Of a stretch of DNA of 64,000 nucleotides, positions 1 through 8,100 are shown in pieces. The position numbers were made by a program, and so were the translations under genes. The notes beneath the pieces are model-generated. The model saw nothing but the letters and a program-made list of their open reading frames with translations. It ran no database searches and had not been told where the DNA came from. Origin of the DNA: JALZAI01 sp038212215 (lineage in GTDB: Bacteria > Actinomycetota > Actinomycetes > Mycobacteriales > Jatrophihabitantaceae); assembly GCA_038212215.1 (NCBI GenBank), contig JBBQUT010000001.1, forward strand, positions 62,001-126,000, written 5' to 3'. Each line of letters opens with the position of its first letter. Position 1 is the stretch's first letter.

Positions 1-1
1 C

Positions 2-319
2 GGTATGGGCAACTCGCTGGAGCACGTCCAAAAGATCATGAACGGTTCGATGGAGTCGCTGATCCACCACTTCAAGCTGGTGACCGAGGGCTTCCGGGTG
101 CCGCCGGGCCAGACGTATCAGGCGGTTGAATCGCCCCGCGGCGAATTGGGCGCGCATGTGGTCAGCGACGGCGGCACGCGGCCGTACCGCGTGCACCTGC
201 GTGAACCGTCCTTCGTCAACCTGCAGTCGGTCGCGGCGCTGGCGATCGGCGGCATGATCTCCGACGTGATCGCCTCGGTCGGCTCGGTCGATCCGGTGAT
301 GGGTGGGGTGGACCGGTGA
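2..319 (+). CDS. nuoD: NADH-quinone oxidoreductase subunit D, 3' end only
   Basis: The last 105 or so residues of the 49-kDa subunit of respiratory complex I; the start lies before the window. NuoD sits in the peripheral arm beside NuoB and helps form the quinone-binding cavity. The visible part holds family features: the stretch with ESPRGELG near residue 42 of the fragment, RPYRVHLREPSF, and the C-terminal GSVDPVMGGVDR ending. The stop overlaps the GTG start of nuoE by 4 bases (GTGA), as in a tightly coupled operon. The assignment is secure because the nuoE-N order follows. Confidence 0.95.
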   Translation, partial: GMGNSLEHVQKIMNGSMESLIHHFKLVTEGFRVPPGQTYQAVESPRGELGAHVVSDGGTRPYRVHLREPSFVNLQSVAALAIGGMISDVIASVGSVDPVMGGVDR

Positions 320-1281
320 GCAGTCCCAGCACCAGCGACGGCCCGGACTACACATTGGTGCCCTTCGGCAACGAACCGACGCGCGCGGACCTGCAGACCG
401 CAGCGGATGCGGGCCGCTCGAACTTCCGCACCTCGCTCATCCAACTCGAGCGCCCCGGCGATCCGCGGGTGTTCGACGACACGACGATCGCCGAGGCGGC
501 ACAGCTGATCACCCGCTACCCGGCGGGTCAGGCACGCAGCGCCTTGTTGCCGATGCTGCACCTCGTCCAGTCGGTGCAGGGGCAGGTGACTCCCGACGGG
601 ATCGCGTTCTGCGCCGAGCTGCTCGATCTCACCAAGGCGCAGGTCACGGCTGTCGCGACGTTCTACACGATGTACAAGCGCAGCCCGACCGGTGACTACC
701 TCGTCAGCGTCTGCACCAATACGCTCTGCGGCATGCTGGGCGGCGACGACATCTTCGCCGCGCTCAAGGACGAGCTCGGTGTCGGCAACAACGAGACCAC
801 CCCCGACACCCGGATCACTCTCGAGCACGCTGAATGCCTGGCCGCCTGCGACTACGCACCGGTCGTCACCGTGAACTACGAGTTCTTCGACAACCAGACG
901 ATCGAGTCGGCAAGCACCATCGTCGCCCGGCTGCGTAACGGCGAACGGCCGATGCCCACCCGCGGCGCACCGCTGTGCACGTTCAAGGAGATGGAGCGCC
1001 AGATCGCCGGGTTCTACGACACCGAGGCCTCGGTCGCCGCTAGCGCCAACGGCACCGGCGTGCCGACCGAGCGCGGCGTGCGCCTCGCGATCGAGCGGGG
1101 CGACACCGCGCCGTCCTACAGCACCACCGATCATGGCGGCGGCGCAGCAGAAGGTGCCGCGGCGCGCACCGTCGGGCACGGGCCGAGTTCGAGCGACGCG
1201 CCGCTGCAGACCGCCGAGTCCGACACCGCGAACACCGCGCAACCCGCAAGCGAGCGCCGCAGCGCGAACGAGGAGAACTGA
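316..1281 (+). CDS. nuoE: NADH-quinone oxidoreductase subunit E (24-kDa, 2Fe-2S)
   Basis: Thioredoxin-fold subunit of the NADH dehydrogenase module of complex I, carrying the N1a [2Fe-2S] cluster. The four ligands are visible as C133 and C138 (Cx4C) and C174 and C178 (Cx3C). The protein is 321 residues, clearly longer than the usual 160-250. The extra length is a C-terminal tail from about residue 230 rich in Ala, Gly, Ser, Thr and charged residues, probably disordered. It starts with GTG overlapping the nuoD stop and ends directly before the ATG of nuoF. The core assignment is firm; the role of the tail is unknown. Confidence 0.95.
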   Translation: MSSPSTSDGPDYTLVPFGNEPTRADLQTAADAGRSNFRTSLIQLERPGDPRVFDDTTIAEAAQLITRYPAGQARSALLPMLHLVQSVQGQVTPDGIAFCAELLDLTKAQVTAVATFYTMYKRSPTGDYLVSVCTNTLCGMLGGDDIFAALKDELGVGNNETTPDTRITLEHAECLAACDYAPVVTVNYEFFDNQTIESASTIVARLRNGERPMPTRGAPLCTFKEMERQIAGFYDTEASVAASANGTGVPTERGVRLAIERGDTAPSYSTTDHGGGAAEGAAARTVGHGPSSSDAPLQTAESDTANTAQPASERRSANEEN

Positions 1282-2583
1282 ATGGGCTTGAGTCCCGTCC
1301 TCACCAAGCGATTCGGCACCGACCGACCTTGGCTGATCGACAACTACGAGCGCCTGGACGGCTACGCCGGGCTGCGCCGGGCGCTGGACATCGCGCCCGA
1401 CGATCTGATCGCGATGGTCAAGGCCTCGAATCTGCGTGGGCGCGGCGGCGCGGGATTCCCGACCGGGATGAAGTGGCAGTTCATCCCGCAGAACGACGGC
1501 AAGCCGCACTACGTCGTCGTCAACGCCGACGAGGGTGAGCCGGGCACCTGCCGCGACCTGCCGTTGATGATGAACGACCCGCACGCGCTCATCGAAGGCA
1601 TCGTGATCACCTGCTTCGCGGTGCGCGCCAACCATGCCTTCATCTACGTCCGCGGTGAGGCCGTGCATGCGTTGCGACGGGTCACCGCCGCGGTCGAGCA
1701 GGCCCGCGCCCGCGGCCTGGTCGGGCGCAACATCCTCGGCCGCCAGTTCGACTGCGAGATCACCGTGCACGCGGGGGCTGGGGCCTACATCTGCGGTGAA
1801 GAGACCGCGTTGCTGGACTCGCTCGAGGGCCGGCGCGGGCAGCCGCGGCTCAAGCCACCGTTCCCTGCGACAAACGGTCTCTACGACGCGCCGACCGTGG
1901 TCAACAATGTCGGCACGCTTGCCTCGGTGCCGGGCATCGTGCTCGGCGGTGCCGACTGGTTCAAGAGGATGGGCCCGGAGGGCTCGCCCGGGCCGAACAT
2001 GTACTCACTGTCCGGGCGGGTCGCCAACCCGGGCCAGTACGAGGCGCCGATGGGTACGACGCTGCGCGAGTTGCTCGAACTCGCCGGCGGGATGAGCCGC
2101 GGCAAGGCGCTGAAGTTCTGGACGCCGGGCGGATCGTCCACGCCGCTGTTCACCGAGGAGCACTTCGACGTGCCGCTCGACTTCGACACGACCGTCAAGG
2201 CGGGCTCGATGAACGGCACGTCCGCGCTGATGATCTTCGACGAAGACGACTGCGTCGTGCGCGCCACGAAGAAGTGGAGCGAGTTCTACGAGCACGAGTC
2301 GTGCGGCAAGTGCACCCCGTGCCGCGAGGGCACCTACTGGTACGTCGGCATCTACGAGCGCCTCGAACGTGGCGACGCGACGGCGGCCGATCTGGAAACG
2401 CTGCAGGATCTGTCCGACAACATCCTCGGGCGCGCGTTCTGCGCGCTCGGCGACGGCGCTACGTCACCGGTAACCTCGTCCATCAAGTACTTCCGTGCCG
2501 AGTACGAGGCGCACCTCGACGGACGGGGTTGTCCGTTCGCGGGCACGCGCGGCGAAGCTCGCACCCTCGCCGGAGCGCACTGA
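1282..2583 (+). CDS. nuoF: NADH-quinone oxidoreductase subunit F (51-kDa, NADH/FMN)
   Basis: The NADH-oxidising subunit of complex I; it binds NADH, FMN and the N3 [4Fe-4S] cluster. The glycine-rich NADH site GRGGAGFPTGMKW is at residues 53-65, the FMN-contacting NADEGEPGTC at 81-90 and GAGAYICGEETALL near 166-179. The cluster ligands are C341, C344, C347 (SCGKCTPC) and C387. At 433 residues it has normal family length. The ATG follows the nuoE stop with no gap, and the stop shares one base with the nuoG start (TGATG), so E, F and G are translationally coupled. Confidence 0.96.
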   Translation: MGLSPVLTKRFGTDRPWLIDNYERLDGYAGLRRALDIAPDDLIAMVKASNLRGRGGAGFPTGMKWQFIPQNDGKPHYVVVNADEGEPGTCRDLPLMMNDPHALIEGIVITCFAVRANHAFIYVRGEAVHALRRVTAAVEQARARGLVGRNILGRQFDCEITVHAGAGAYICGEETALLDSLEGRRGQPRLKPPFPATNGLYDAPTVVNNVGTLASVPGIVLGGADWFKRMGPEGSPGPNMYSLSGRVANPGQYEAPMGTTLRELLELAGGMSRGKALKFWTPGGSSTPLFTEEHFDVPLDFDTTVKAGSMNGTSALMIFDEDDCVVRATKKWSEFYEHESCGKCTPCREGTYWYVGIYERLERGDATAADLETLQDLSDNILGRAFCALGDGATSPVTSSIKYFRAEYEAHLDGRGCPFAGTRGEARTLAGAH

Positions 2584-5030
2584 TGACGGCCACCACCTCC
2601 GAGCAGGCAGGCGCGCCCGCGAAGGCGGATCTGATCACTGTCACCATCGACGGGATCGAGATTTCCGTCCCCAAGGGCACCCTGCTCATCCGCGCGGCCG
2701 AGCAGCTCGGCATCCAGATCCCACGCTTCTGCGACCACCCGCTGCTCGAACCGGCCGGTGCCTGCCGCCAGTGCCTGGTCGAGGTCACCGACATGGGCAA
2801 CGGGCGCGGCATGCCCAAGCCCGCCGCGTCCTGCACCACGACCGTCATGCCGGGCATGGTGATCAAGACGCAGTTGACCTCGGTGGTTGCCGACAAGGCG
2901 CAGCAGGGCGTCATGGAACTGCTGCTCATCAACCACCCGCTGGACTGCCCGATCTGCGACAAGGGCGGTGAGTGCCCGCTGCAGAACCAGGCCATGAGCA
3001 ACGGACGCGCGGAATCGCGCTTTCTCGAGCGCAAGCGCACCTTCCCCAAGCCGATCGCAATCTCGGCCAACGTGCTGCTCGACCGCGAGCGCTGTGTGCT
3101 GTGCCAACGCTGCACCCGCTTCTCCGAAGAGATCGCCGGGGACCCGTTCATCGACCTGCTCGAACGCGGCGCGCAGCAGCAGATCGGGACGTCAGAGGAG
3201 GTCCCGTTCCAGTCCTACTTCTCTGGCAATACCGTGCAGATCTGCCCGGTGGGCGCGCTGACCGGGGCGTCCTACCGGTTCCGCGCGCGACCCTTCGACC
3301 TGCGCTCCACCGAATCGGTGTGCGAGCACTGCTCGTCGGGATGCGCCCAGCGCACCGACTGGCGCCGTTCGAAGGTCACCCGGCGCCTGGCCGGCGACGA
3401 CCCGGACGTCAACGAGGAGTGGAACTGCGACAAGGGCCGGTGGGCGTTCCACTACGCCGAGCAGGCTGACCGGCTGAGCGTGCCGCTCGTGCGCAACGAG
3501 CACGGCACGCTGGTCGAAACGTCCTGGCCGAACGCGTTCGAGCGCGCAGCGACCGGACTGCGCGAGGCAGTCGACCGCGGCGGCGTCGGCGTGCTGCCCG
3601 GCGGCCGGCTGAGCGAGGAAGACGCCTACGCCTACGCCAAGTTCGCCCGGGTTGCGCTCGGCACCAACGACATCGATTTCCGGATGCGCCCGGTCAGCGA
3701 CGAGGAGACCGCCTTCCTCGGCGCCTACGTCGCCGGCACCACGCCCGAGCACGTGTCCTACCGCACCCTGGAGCACGCGCCCGCGGTCCTGCTGGTGGGC
3801 TTCGAGCCGGAGGAGGAGTCGCCGATCGTCTTCCTGCGGCTGCGCAAGGCGATGCGCAAGGCCGGCACCAAGGTCTGGTCGGTGGCGCCGCGCGCGTCCG
3901 ACGGGCTGCGCAAACTCGGTGGCACGCTGATCGCGACGCTGCCCGGCGACGAGGCGGCGGCACTGACCTCGCTCGACGACGCGGTCGGGTCGGCGTTGCA
4001 GGCAAGCGGCGCGGTGATCCTGGTCGGCGAGCGGCTCGCGTCCTCACCCGGGGCGCTGTCGGCTGCCGCGAGCCTCGCCGCGCGTACCGAAGCCCGCCTC
4101 GCCTGGGTGCCGCGTCGCGCCGGTGAGCGCGGCGCCATCGACGCCGGCGCGCTGCCGACGTTGCTGCCGGGCGGCCGCCCGGTGTCCGACGCGGCGGCCC
4201 GCGCGCACGTCGCCGCGGTGTGGGGTGAGGTTCCCGCCGACACTGGCCGCGACGTCGATGCGATCCTGCGCGCCACGGTCGAGGGTTCGCTCGCCGCGCT
4301 CGTTGTCGGCGGTATCGACCCCGACGACGCCGCCGATCCGGCGCTGGCCGCCGAGGCGCTCGGTCGGGCCGGATTCATCGTGAGCCTGGAGATCCGCCGA
4401 AGTGCCGTCACCGATCGGGCGGACGTCGTGCTGCCCGTCGCGCCGCCGGCAGAGAAGGCCGGTCGCTTCGTCACGTGGGAGGGCCGGCGCCGCCCGTTCG
4501 AGCAGACGCTCGCAGGCAGCGGTGCGATGAGCGACGCGCAGGTGCTCGACGCCATCGCCGAGGAACTCGACGTCGACCTGGGTCTGCGCTCGGTCGATGC
4601 CGCCCGCAGCGAGCTGGCGCAGTTCGGGGGCTACTCGAGCGAGCCGCGCGCGGTTGTCGTGCCCGGCCGCGGGGTGGTCGAACCTGGCCCCGGCGAGGCG
4701 TTGCTCGCAAGCTGGCCGGAACTGCTCGATGCCGGACGGGCCCAGGACGGCGATGAATACCTCGCCGGCACCGCCAAGCCGGCGCGGGCGGTGATCAGCC
4801 CGGCGACGGCGCTCGAGCTCGGCGTCGACACCGGTGATCAGATCGCGGTGAGCAGCGAGCGTGGTTCGCTGGTGCTGCCGGTCGTCATCGAACAGATGCG
4901 CGACCGGGTCGTCTGGGTGCCTGCCAACGCCCGGCACAACAACGTCCGCGCGCGGCTCGGCGTCACCTCCGGGGCGCGCGTCCGGCTGACCAGACCGTCC
5001 GCACCACCTGTGATCGGAGTCGGCGGATGA
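2583..5030 (+). CDS. nuoG: NADH-quinone oxidoreductase subunit G (75-kDa, multi Fe-S)
   Basis: The electron-relay subunit of the peripheral arm, 815 residues from the ATG at 2583; earlier in-frame codons lie inside nuoF. An N-terminal ferredoxin domain has C50, C61, C64 and C84 for the 2Fe-2S cluster. Next come H118, C122, C125, C131 (the His-Cys3 cluster) and C171, C174, C177 with C221. An extra CxxCxxxC (C247, C250, C254) plus C282 supplies the additional N7-type cluster found in some bacteria. The C-terminal half is molybdopterin-oxidoreductase-like and Ala/Arg rich. The stop overlaps the nuoH start by 4 bases. Confidence 0.95.
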   Translation: MTATTSEQAGAPAKADLITVTIDGIEISVPKGTLLIRAAEQLGIQIPRFCDHPLLEPAGACRQCLVEVTDMGNGRGMPKPAASCTTTVMPGMVIKTQLTSVVADKAQQGVMELLLINHPLDCPICDKGGECPLQNQAMSNGRAESRFLERKRTFPKPIAISANVLLDRERCVLCQRCTRFSEEIAGDPFIDLLERGAQQQIGTSEEVPFQSYFSGNTVQICPVGALTGASYRFRARPFDLRSTESVCEHCSSGCAQRTDWRRSKVTRRLAGDDPDVNEEWNCDKGRWAFHYAEQADRLSVPLVRNEHGTLVETSWPNAFERAATGLREAVDRGGVGVLPGGRLSEEDAYAYAKFARVALGTNDIDFRMRPVSDEETAFLGAYVAGTTPEHVSYRTLEHAPAVLLVGFEPEEESPIVFLRLRKAMRKAGTKVWSVAPRASDGLRKLGGTLIATLPGDEAAALTSLDDAVGSALQASGAVILVGERLASSPGALSAAASLAARTEARLAWVPRRAGERGAIDAGALPTLLPGGRPVSDAAARAHVAAVWGEVPADTGRDVDAILRATVEGSLAALVVGGIDPDDAADPALAAEALGRAGFIVSLEIRRSAVTDRADVVLPVAPPAEKAGRFVTWEGRRRPFEQTLAGSGAMSDAQVLDAIAEELDVDLGLRSVDAARSELAQFGGYSSEPRAVVVPGRGVVEPGPGEALLASWPELLDAGRAQDGDEYLAGTAKPARAVISPATALELGVDTGDQIAVSSERGSLVLPVVIEQMRDRVVWVPANARHNNVRARLGVTSGARVRLTRPSAPPVIGVGG

Positions 5031-6379
5031 GCGGCACCACCCAGCTCGCACTCGGCGGCAGCAGCCAGAACCTGCCGGGCTTCGGCAGCCTGCCGGTCTG
5101 GCTCTCGCTGATCAAGGTCCTGCTCATCTTCGTGTTCCTCGTCGTGATGACGCTGTTCGCGATCGTGTTCGAGCGCAAGGTCGTCGGACGGATGCAGAAC
5201 CGCATCGGACCGAACCGCACCGGCCCGTGGGGTGTTTTGCAGTCGCTGGCCGACGGACTGAAGCTGGCCTTCAAGGAAGAGGTCATCCCGGTCCTGGCCG
5301 ACAAGCCGGTCTACTTCCTGGCCCCGATCCTGTCGGCGACGCCTGCGTTCCTCGCCTTCTCGGTCATCCCGTTCGGCCCCACGGTCTCGATGTTCGGCCA
5401 CCACACGCCGCTGCAGCTGGCCGACCTGCCGGTCGGTGTGCTCGTCGTCTTCGCCTGCTCGTCGCTGGGCGTCTACGGCGTCGTGCTCTCGGGCTGGTCG
5501 TCGGGCTCGACGTACCCGCTGCTGGGCGCGCTGCGCTCGGCCGCTCAGATGATCTCCTACGAGGTCGCGATGGGTCTGTCGATGGTCGCGGTGTTCCTGT
5601 TCGCAGGCACGATGTCGACGTCCGGGATCGTCGCCGCGCAGTACCACACCTGGAACGTCATCCCGCTGTTCGTGTCCTTCGTCATCTACGCGATCTCGGT
5701 GATCGGCGAGACCAACCGCGCCCCGTTCGACCTCGCCGAGGCCGAGTCGGAGCTGGTCGGCGGCTTTCACACCGAGTACTCCTCCTTCAAGTTCGCGATG
5801 TTCTTCCTCGCCGAGTACATCAACATGGTCACCGTCTCGGCGCTCGCGACGACGCTGTTCCTCGGCGGCTGGCACGCTCCCTGGGGCTTGCACGCGATCT
5901 GGAGCGGCTGCAATTCCGGCTGGTGGCCGGTGTTGTGGTTCGTCGCCAAGATCATCGCCGGCATCTTCGTGTTCGTGTGGCTGCGCGGCACGCTGCCCCG
6001 GCTGCGCTACGACCAGTTCATGGCGCTGGGCTGGAAGGTGCTGATCCCGGTCAACCTGGTCTGGATCCTCGCGGTCACCTCGATCCACGTGCTGCGTGAC
6101 CGCGGCTGGGACGCCTGGAAGGCGACCGCGCTGCCGCTCTCGATCGTGCTGCTCGTCGTGGTCGTCCCGGCGCTGATGGTCGCCGAGGGGATCGTCGCCC
6201 GGCGCAACGCCGCCGACGATGCCGACGACGCCGACGAAGCGCAACGGCCCACCACCTTCCCCGTCCCACCGATGGATCTGCGCGTGCCCACGGAGAACCG
6301 ACCCAAGCCCATGGCGGGCGCCACCGCTATCCGAACCCCTGTCCGCGCTCTCGAGAAGGCAGACGACGCCGATGACTGA
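5027..6379 (+). CDS. nuoH: NADH-quinone oxidoreductase subunit H (membrane, quinone site)
   Basis: Integral membrane subunit linking the peripheral and membrane arms of complex I, with the quinone channel. It shows about eight hydrophobic segments and the conserved loops ERKVVGRMQNRIGPNRTGP (residues about 46-64) and GETNRAPFDLAEAESELVGG, whose carboxylates are thought to couple quinone reduction to proton pumping. Length is 450 residues; the last 70 or so form a hydrophilic, Asp/Ala/Pro-rich cytoplasmic tail common in actinobacterial homologues. ATG overlaps the nuoG stop (ATGA), and nuoI begins 8 bases before its end. Confidence 0.96.
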   Translation: MSGTTQLALGGSSQNLPGFGSLPVWLSLIKVLLIFVFLVVMTLFAIVFERKVVGRMQNRIGPNRTGPWGVLQSLADGLKLAFKEEVIPVLADKPVYFLAPILSATPAFLAFSVIPFGPTVSMFGHHTPLQLADLPVGVLVVFACSSLGVYGVVLSGWSSGSTYPLLGALRSAAQMISYEVAMGLSMVAVFLFAGTMSTSGIVAAQYHTWNVIPLFVSFVIYAISVIGETNRAPFDLAEAESELVGGFHTEYSSFKFAMFFLAEYINMVTVSALATTLFLGGWHAPWGLHAIWSGCNSGWWPVLWFVAKIIAGIFVFVWLRGTLPRLRYDQFMALGWKVLIPVNLVWILAVTSIHVLRDRGWDAWKATALPLSIVLLVVVVPALMVAEGIVARRNAADDADDADEAQRPTTFPVPPMDLRVPTENRPKPMAGATAIRTPVRALEKADDADD

Positions 6380-6989
6380 GACCCACGAATCTTCCGGTAG
6401 CGCGCTCGGCTTCGCCAAGGGCTTCGGCCTGACGTTCGCGACGATGTTCAAGCACGTCTACACCCAGCAATACCCGTTCGACCTGCACGCGCCGGCCACC
6501 CGCTACCACGGCCGGCACGTGCTCAACCGGCACCCGGACGGGCTGGAGAAATGCGTCGGCTGCGAGCTATGCGCGTGGGCGTGCCCGGCGGACGCGATCT
6601 ATGTCGAGGGCGGCGACAACACCGACACCGAGCGTTACTCACCCGGTGAGCGTTACGGCGCGGTGTATCAGATCAACTATCTGCGCTGCATCTTCTGCGG
6701 GCTGTGCGTCGAGGCCTGCCCGACCCGATCGCTGACGATGAGCAACGAGTACGAGCTGGCGCTGGACAACCGGCAGGAGCTGATCTACACCAAGGAGCAG
6801 TTGATGGCGCCACTGCTGCCCGGCATGGAGGCGCCGCCGCACCCGATGCGCCTGGGCGAGGACGAGAAGGACTACTACACCGTCGAGGCGCAAGCGCCCC
6901 TGCAGCAAGGCGCGCCGATGAGCACGGCGAACGAGGCGGGTCGCCCGATCACCGGGCACGCCGTCGAGGTCGGACGGCACCACGGATGA
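6372..6989 (+). CDS. nuoI: NADH-quinone oxidoreductase subunit I (2x[4Fe-4S])
   Basis: Ferredoxin-like subunit carrying the N6a and N6b clusters that pass electrons toward NuoB. Two complete CxxCxxCxxxC motifs are visible: C61, C64, C67, C71 and C106, C109, C112, C116. Starting at the ATG at 6372 gives 205 residues, the normal length. The reading frame is open further upstream, but that lies inside nuoH. The end overlaps the ATG of nuoJ by 4 bases. Confidence 0.95.
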   Translation: MTETHESSGSALGFAKGFGLTFATMFKHVYTQQYPFDLHAPATRYHGRHVLNRHPDGLEKCVGCELCAWACPADAIYVEGGDNTDTERYSPGERYGAVYQINYLRCIFCGLCVEACPTRSLTMSNEYELALDNRQELIYTKEQLMAPLLPGMEAPPHPMRLGEDEKDYYTVEAQAPLQQGAPMSTANEAGRPITGHAVEVGRHHG

Positions 6990-7798
6990 GCGCCACCCTG
7001 CTGGCCGCCGGCGAGCTGCGCAACGGCGTCGTCCCGCTCGGCGAGGCGATCGCGTTCTGGATCCTCGGGCCGATCTGCCTGGCCGGCGCCATCGGCACCG
7101 TGTTGCTGCGCAACGCCGTGCACTCGGCGCTCTCGCTCGTCGCGACGATGTTCTCCCTCGGCACGTTCTACCTCATCGAGCAGGGCCCGTTCCTCGGCCT
7201 GGTGCAGATCATCGTCTACACCGGCGCGATCATGATCTTGTTCCTGTTCGTGCTGATGCTCATCGGCCGCGACTCCTCCGACTCGATCGTCGAGACGCTG
7301 CGCGGGCAGCGCTTCGCGGCGGCGCTCTTCGGAGTCGCTTTCGCGTTGCTCGTCTCGCTCTCGGTCGGACGGGCGTTCACCTCGGCGCCGCCGGTGGAGC
7401 TGAACGGGCCCAACGCCGCGGGGGCCAACGTCAACTCGATCGCCGAGTTGCTCTTCACCCGCTACCTGTTCGCCTTCGAGCTGACGTCGGCGCTGCTCAT
7501 CGTCGCCGCGATCGGGGCGATGGTGCTCGCGCACATCGAGCATGACGAGGCCAAGCCCACCCAGAAGGCGCTGGCCCGCGCGCGCATCCGCAGCGGGCGC
7601 CCGCAGCCGATGCCGGGCCCTGGTGTGCTGTCCTCGGGCAACTCGATCGGCACGCCTGCCCTGCTGCCCGACGGCACCATGTCGCAGGAGTCGGTCATGG
7701 CGGGCCTGCCCAGCACCCCGTCCGTCCCGAGCGAACGCGAGCAGGAACGCGAGGCCCGCCAGCTCTCCGGCCGCGAGTTCGAGGGCGAGCAGCCGTGA
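6986..7798 (+). CDS. nuoJ: NADH-quinone oxidoreductase subunit J
   Basis: Membrane-arm subunit of complex I. From the ATG at 6986 it has 270 residues. The first 170 carry five hydrophobic segments and the conserved VQIIVYTGAIMILFLFVLML helix (kinked, associated with proton translocation). Residues from about 185 on form a long hydrophilic Arg/Pro/Ser-rich tail, typical of actinobacterial NuoJ and absent from the shorter E. coli protein. The ATG overlaps the nuoI stop and the TGA overlaps the GTG of nuoK. Confidence 0.94.
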   Translation: MSATLLAAGELRNGVVPLGEAIAFWILGPICLAGAIGTVLLRNAVHSALSLVATMFSLGTFYLIEQGPFLGLVQIIVYTGAIMILFLFVLMLIGRDSSDSIVETLRGQRFAAALFGVAFALLVSLSVGRAFTSAPPVELNGPNAAGANVNSIAELLFTRYLFAFELTSALLIVAAIGAMVLAHIEHDEAKPTQKALARARIRSGRPQPMPGPGVLSSGNSIGTPALLPDGTMSQESVMAGLPSTPSVPSEREQEREARQLSGREFEGEQP

Positions 7799-8094
7799 CC
7801 CCGACGTATTACCTCGTCCTGGCAGCGGCCCTGTTCACCATCGGGGCGGTCGGCGTGCTCGTGCGCCGCAACGCCATCGTGGTGTTCATGTGCATCGAAC
7901 TGATGCTGAACTCGGTCAACCTGACCCTGGTGACGTTCTCGCGCATCAACGGCACGCTGGACGGGCAGATCATGGCGTTCTTCGTCATGACCGTCGCCGC
8001 CGCCGAGGTCGTCGTCGGCCTAGCGATCATCATGTCCATCTACCGCACCCGCCGGTCCGCATCGGTCGACGATGCGAACCTGCTGAAGTACTAG
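7795..8094 (+). CDS. nuoK: NADH-quinone oxidoreductase subunit K
   Basis: Small membrane subunit (99 residues, normal length) with three hydrophobic helices, related to MrpC of Na+/H+ antiporters. The conserved membrane glutamates are present in the second helix (CIELMLNSVN) and the third (AAAEVVVGLAI). The GTG start overlaps the nuoJ stop. It ends in TAG, followed by an AGAGAGGC ribosome-binding stretch six bases before nuoL. Confidence 0.95.
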   Translation: MTPTYYLVLAAALFTIGAVGVLVRRNAIVVFMCIELMLNSVNLTLVTFSRINGTLDGQIMAFFVMTVAAAEVVVGLAIIMSIYRTRRSASVDDANLLKY

Positions 8095-8100
8095 AGAGGC

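Noticed and set aside
118..1770. 550-codon open frame on the minus strand across nuoE and nuoF
   Set aside because: It mirrors GC-rich codon positions of the nuo genes; no motifs, no ribosome-binding site.
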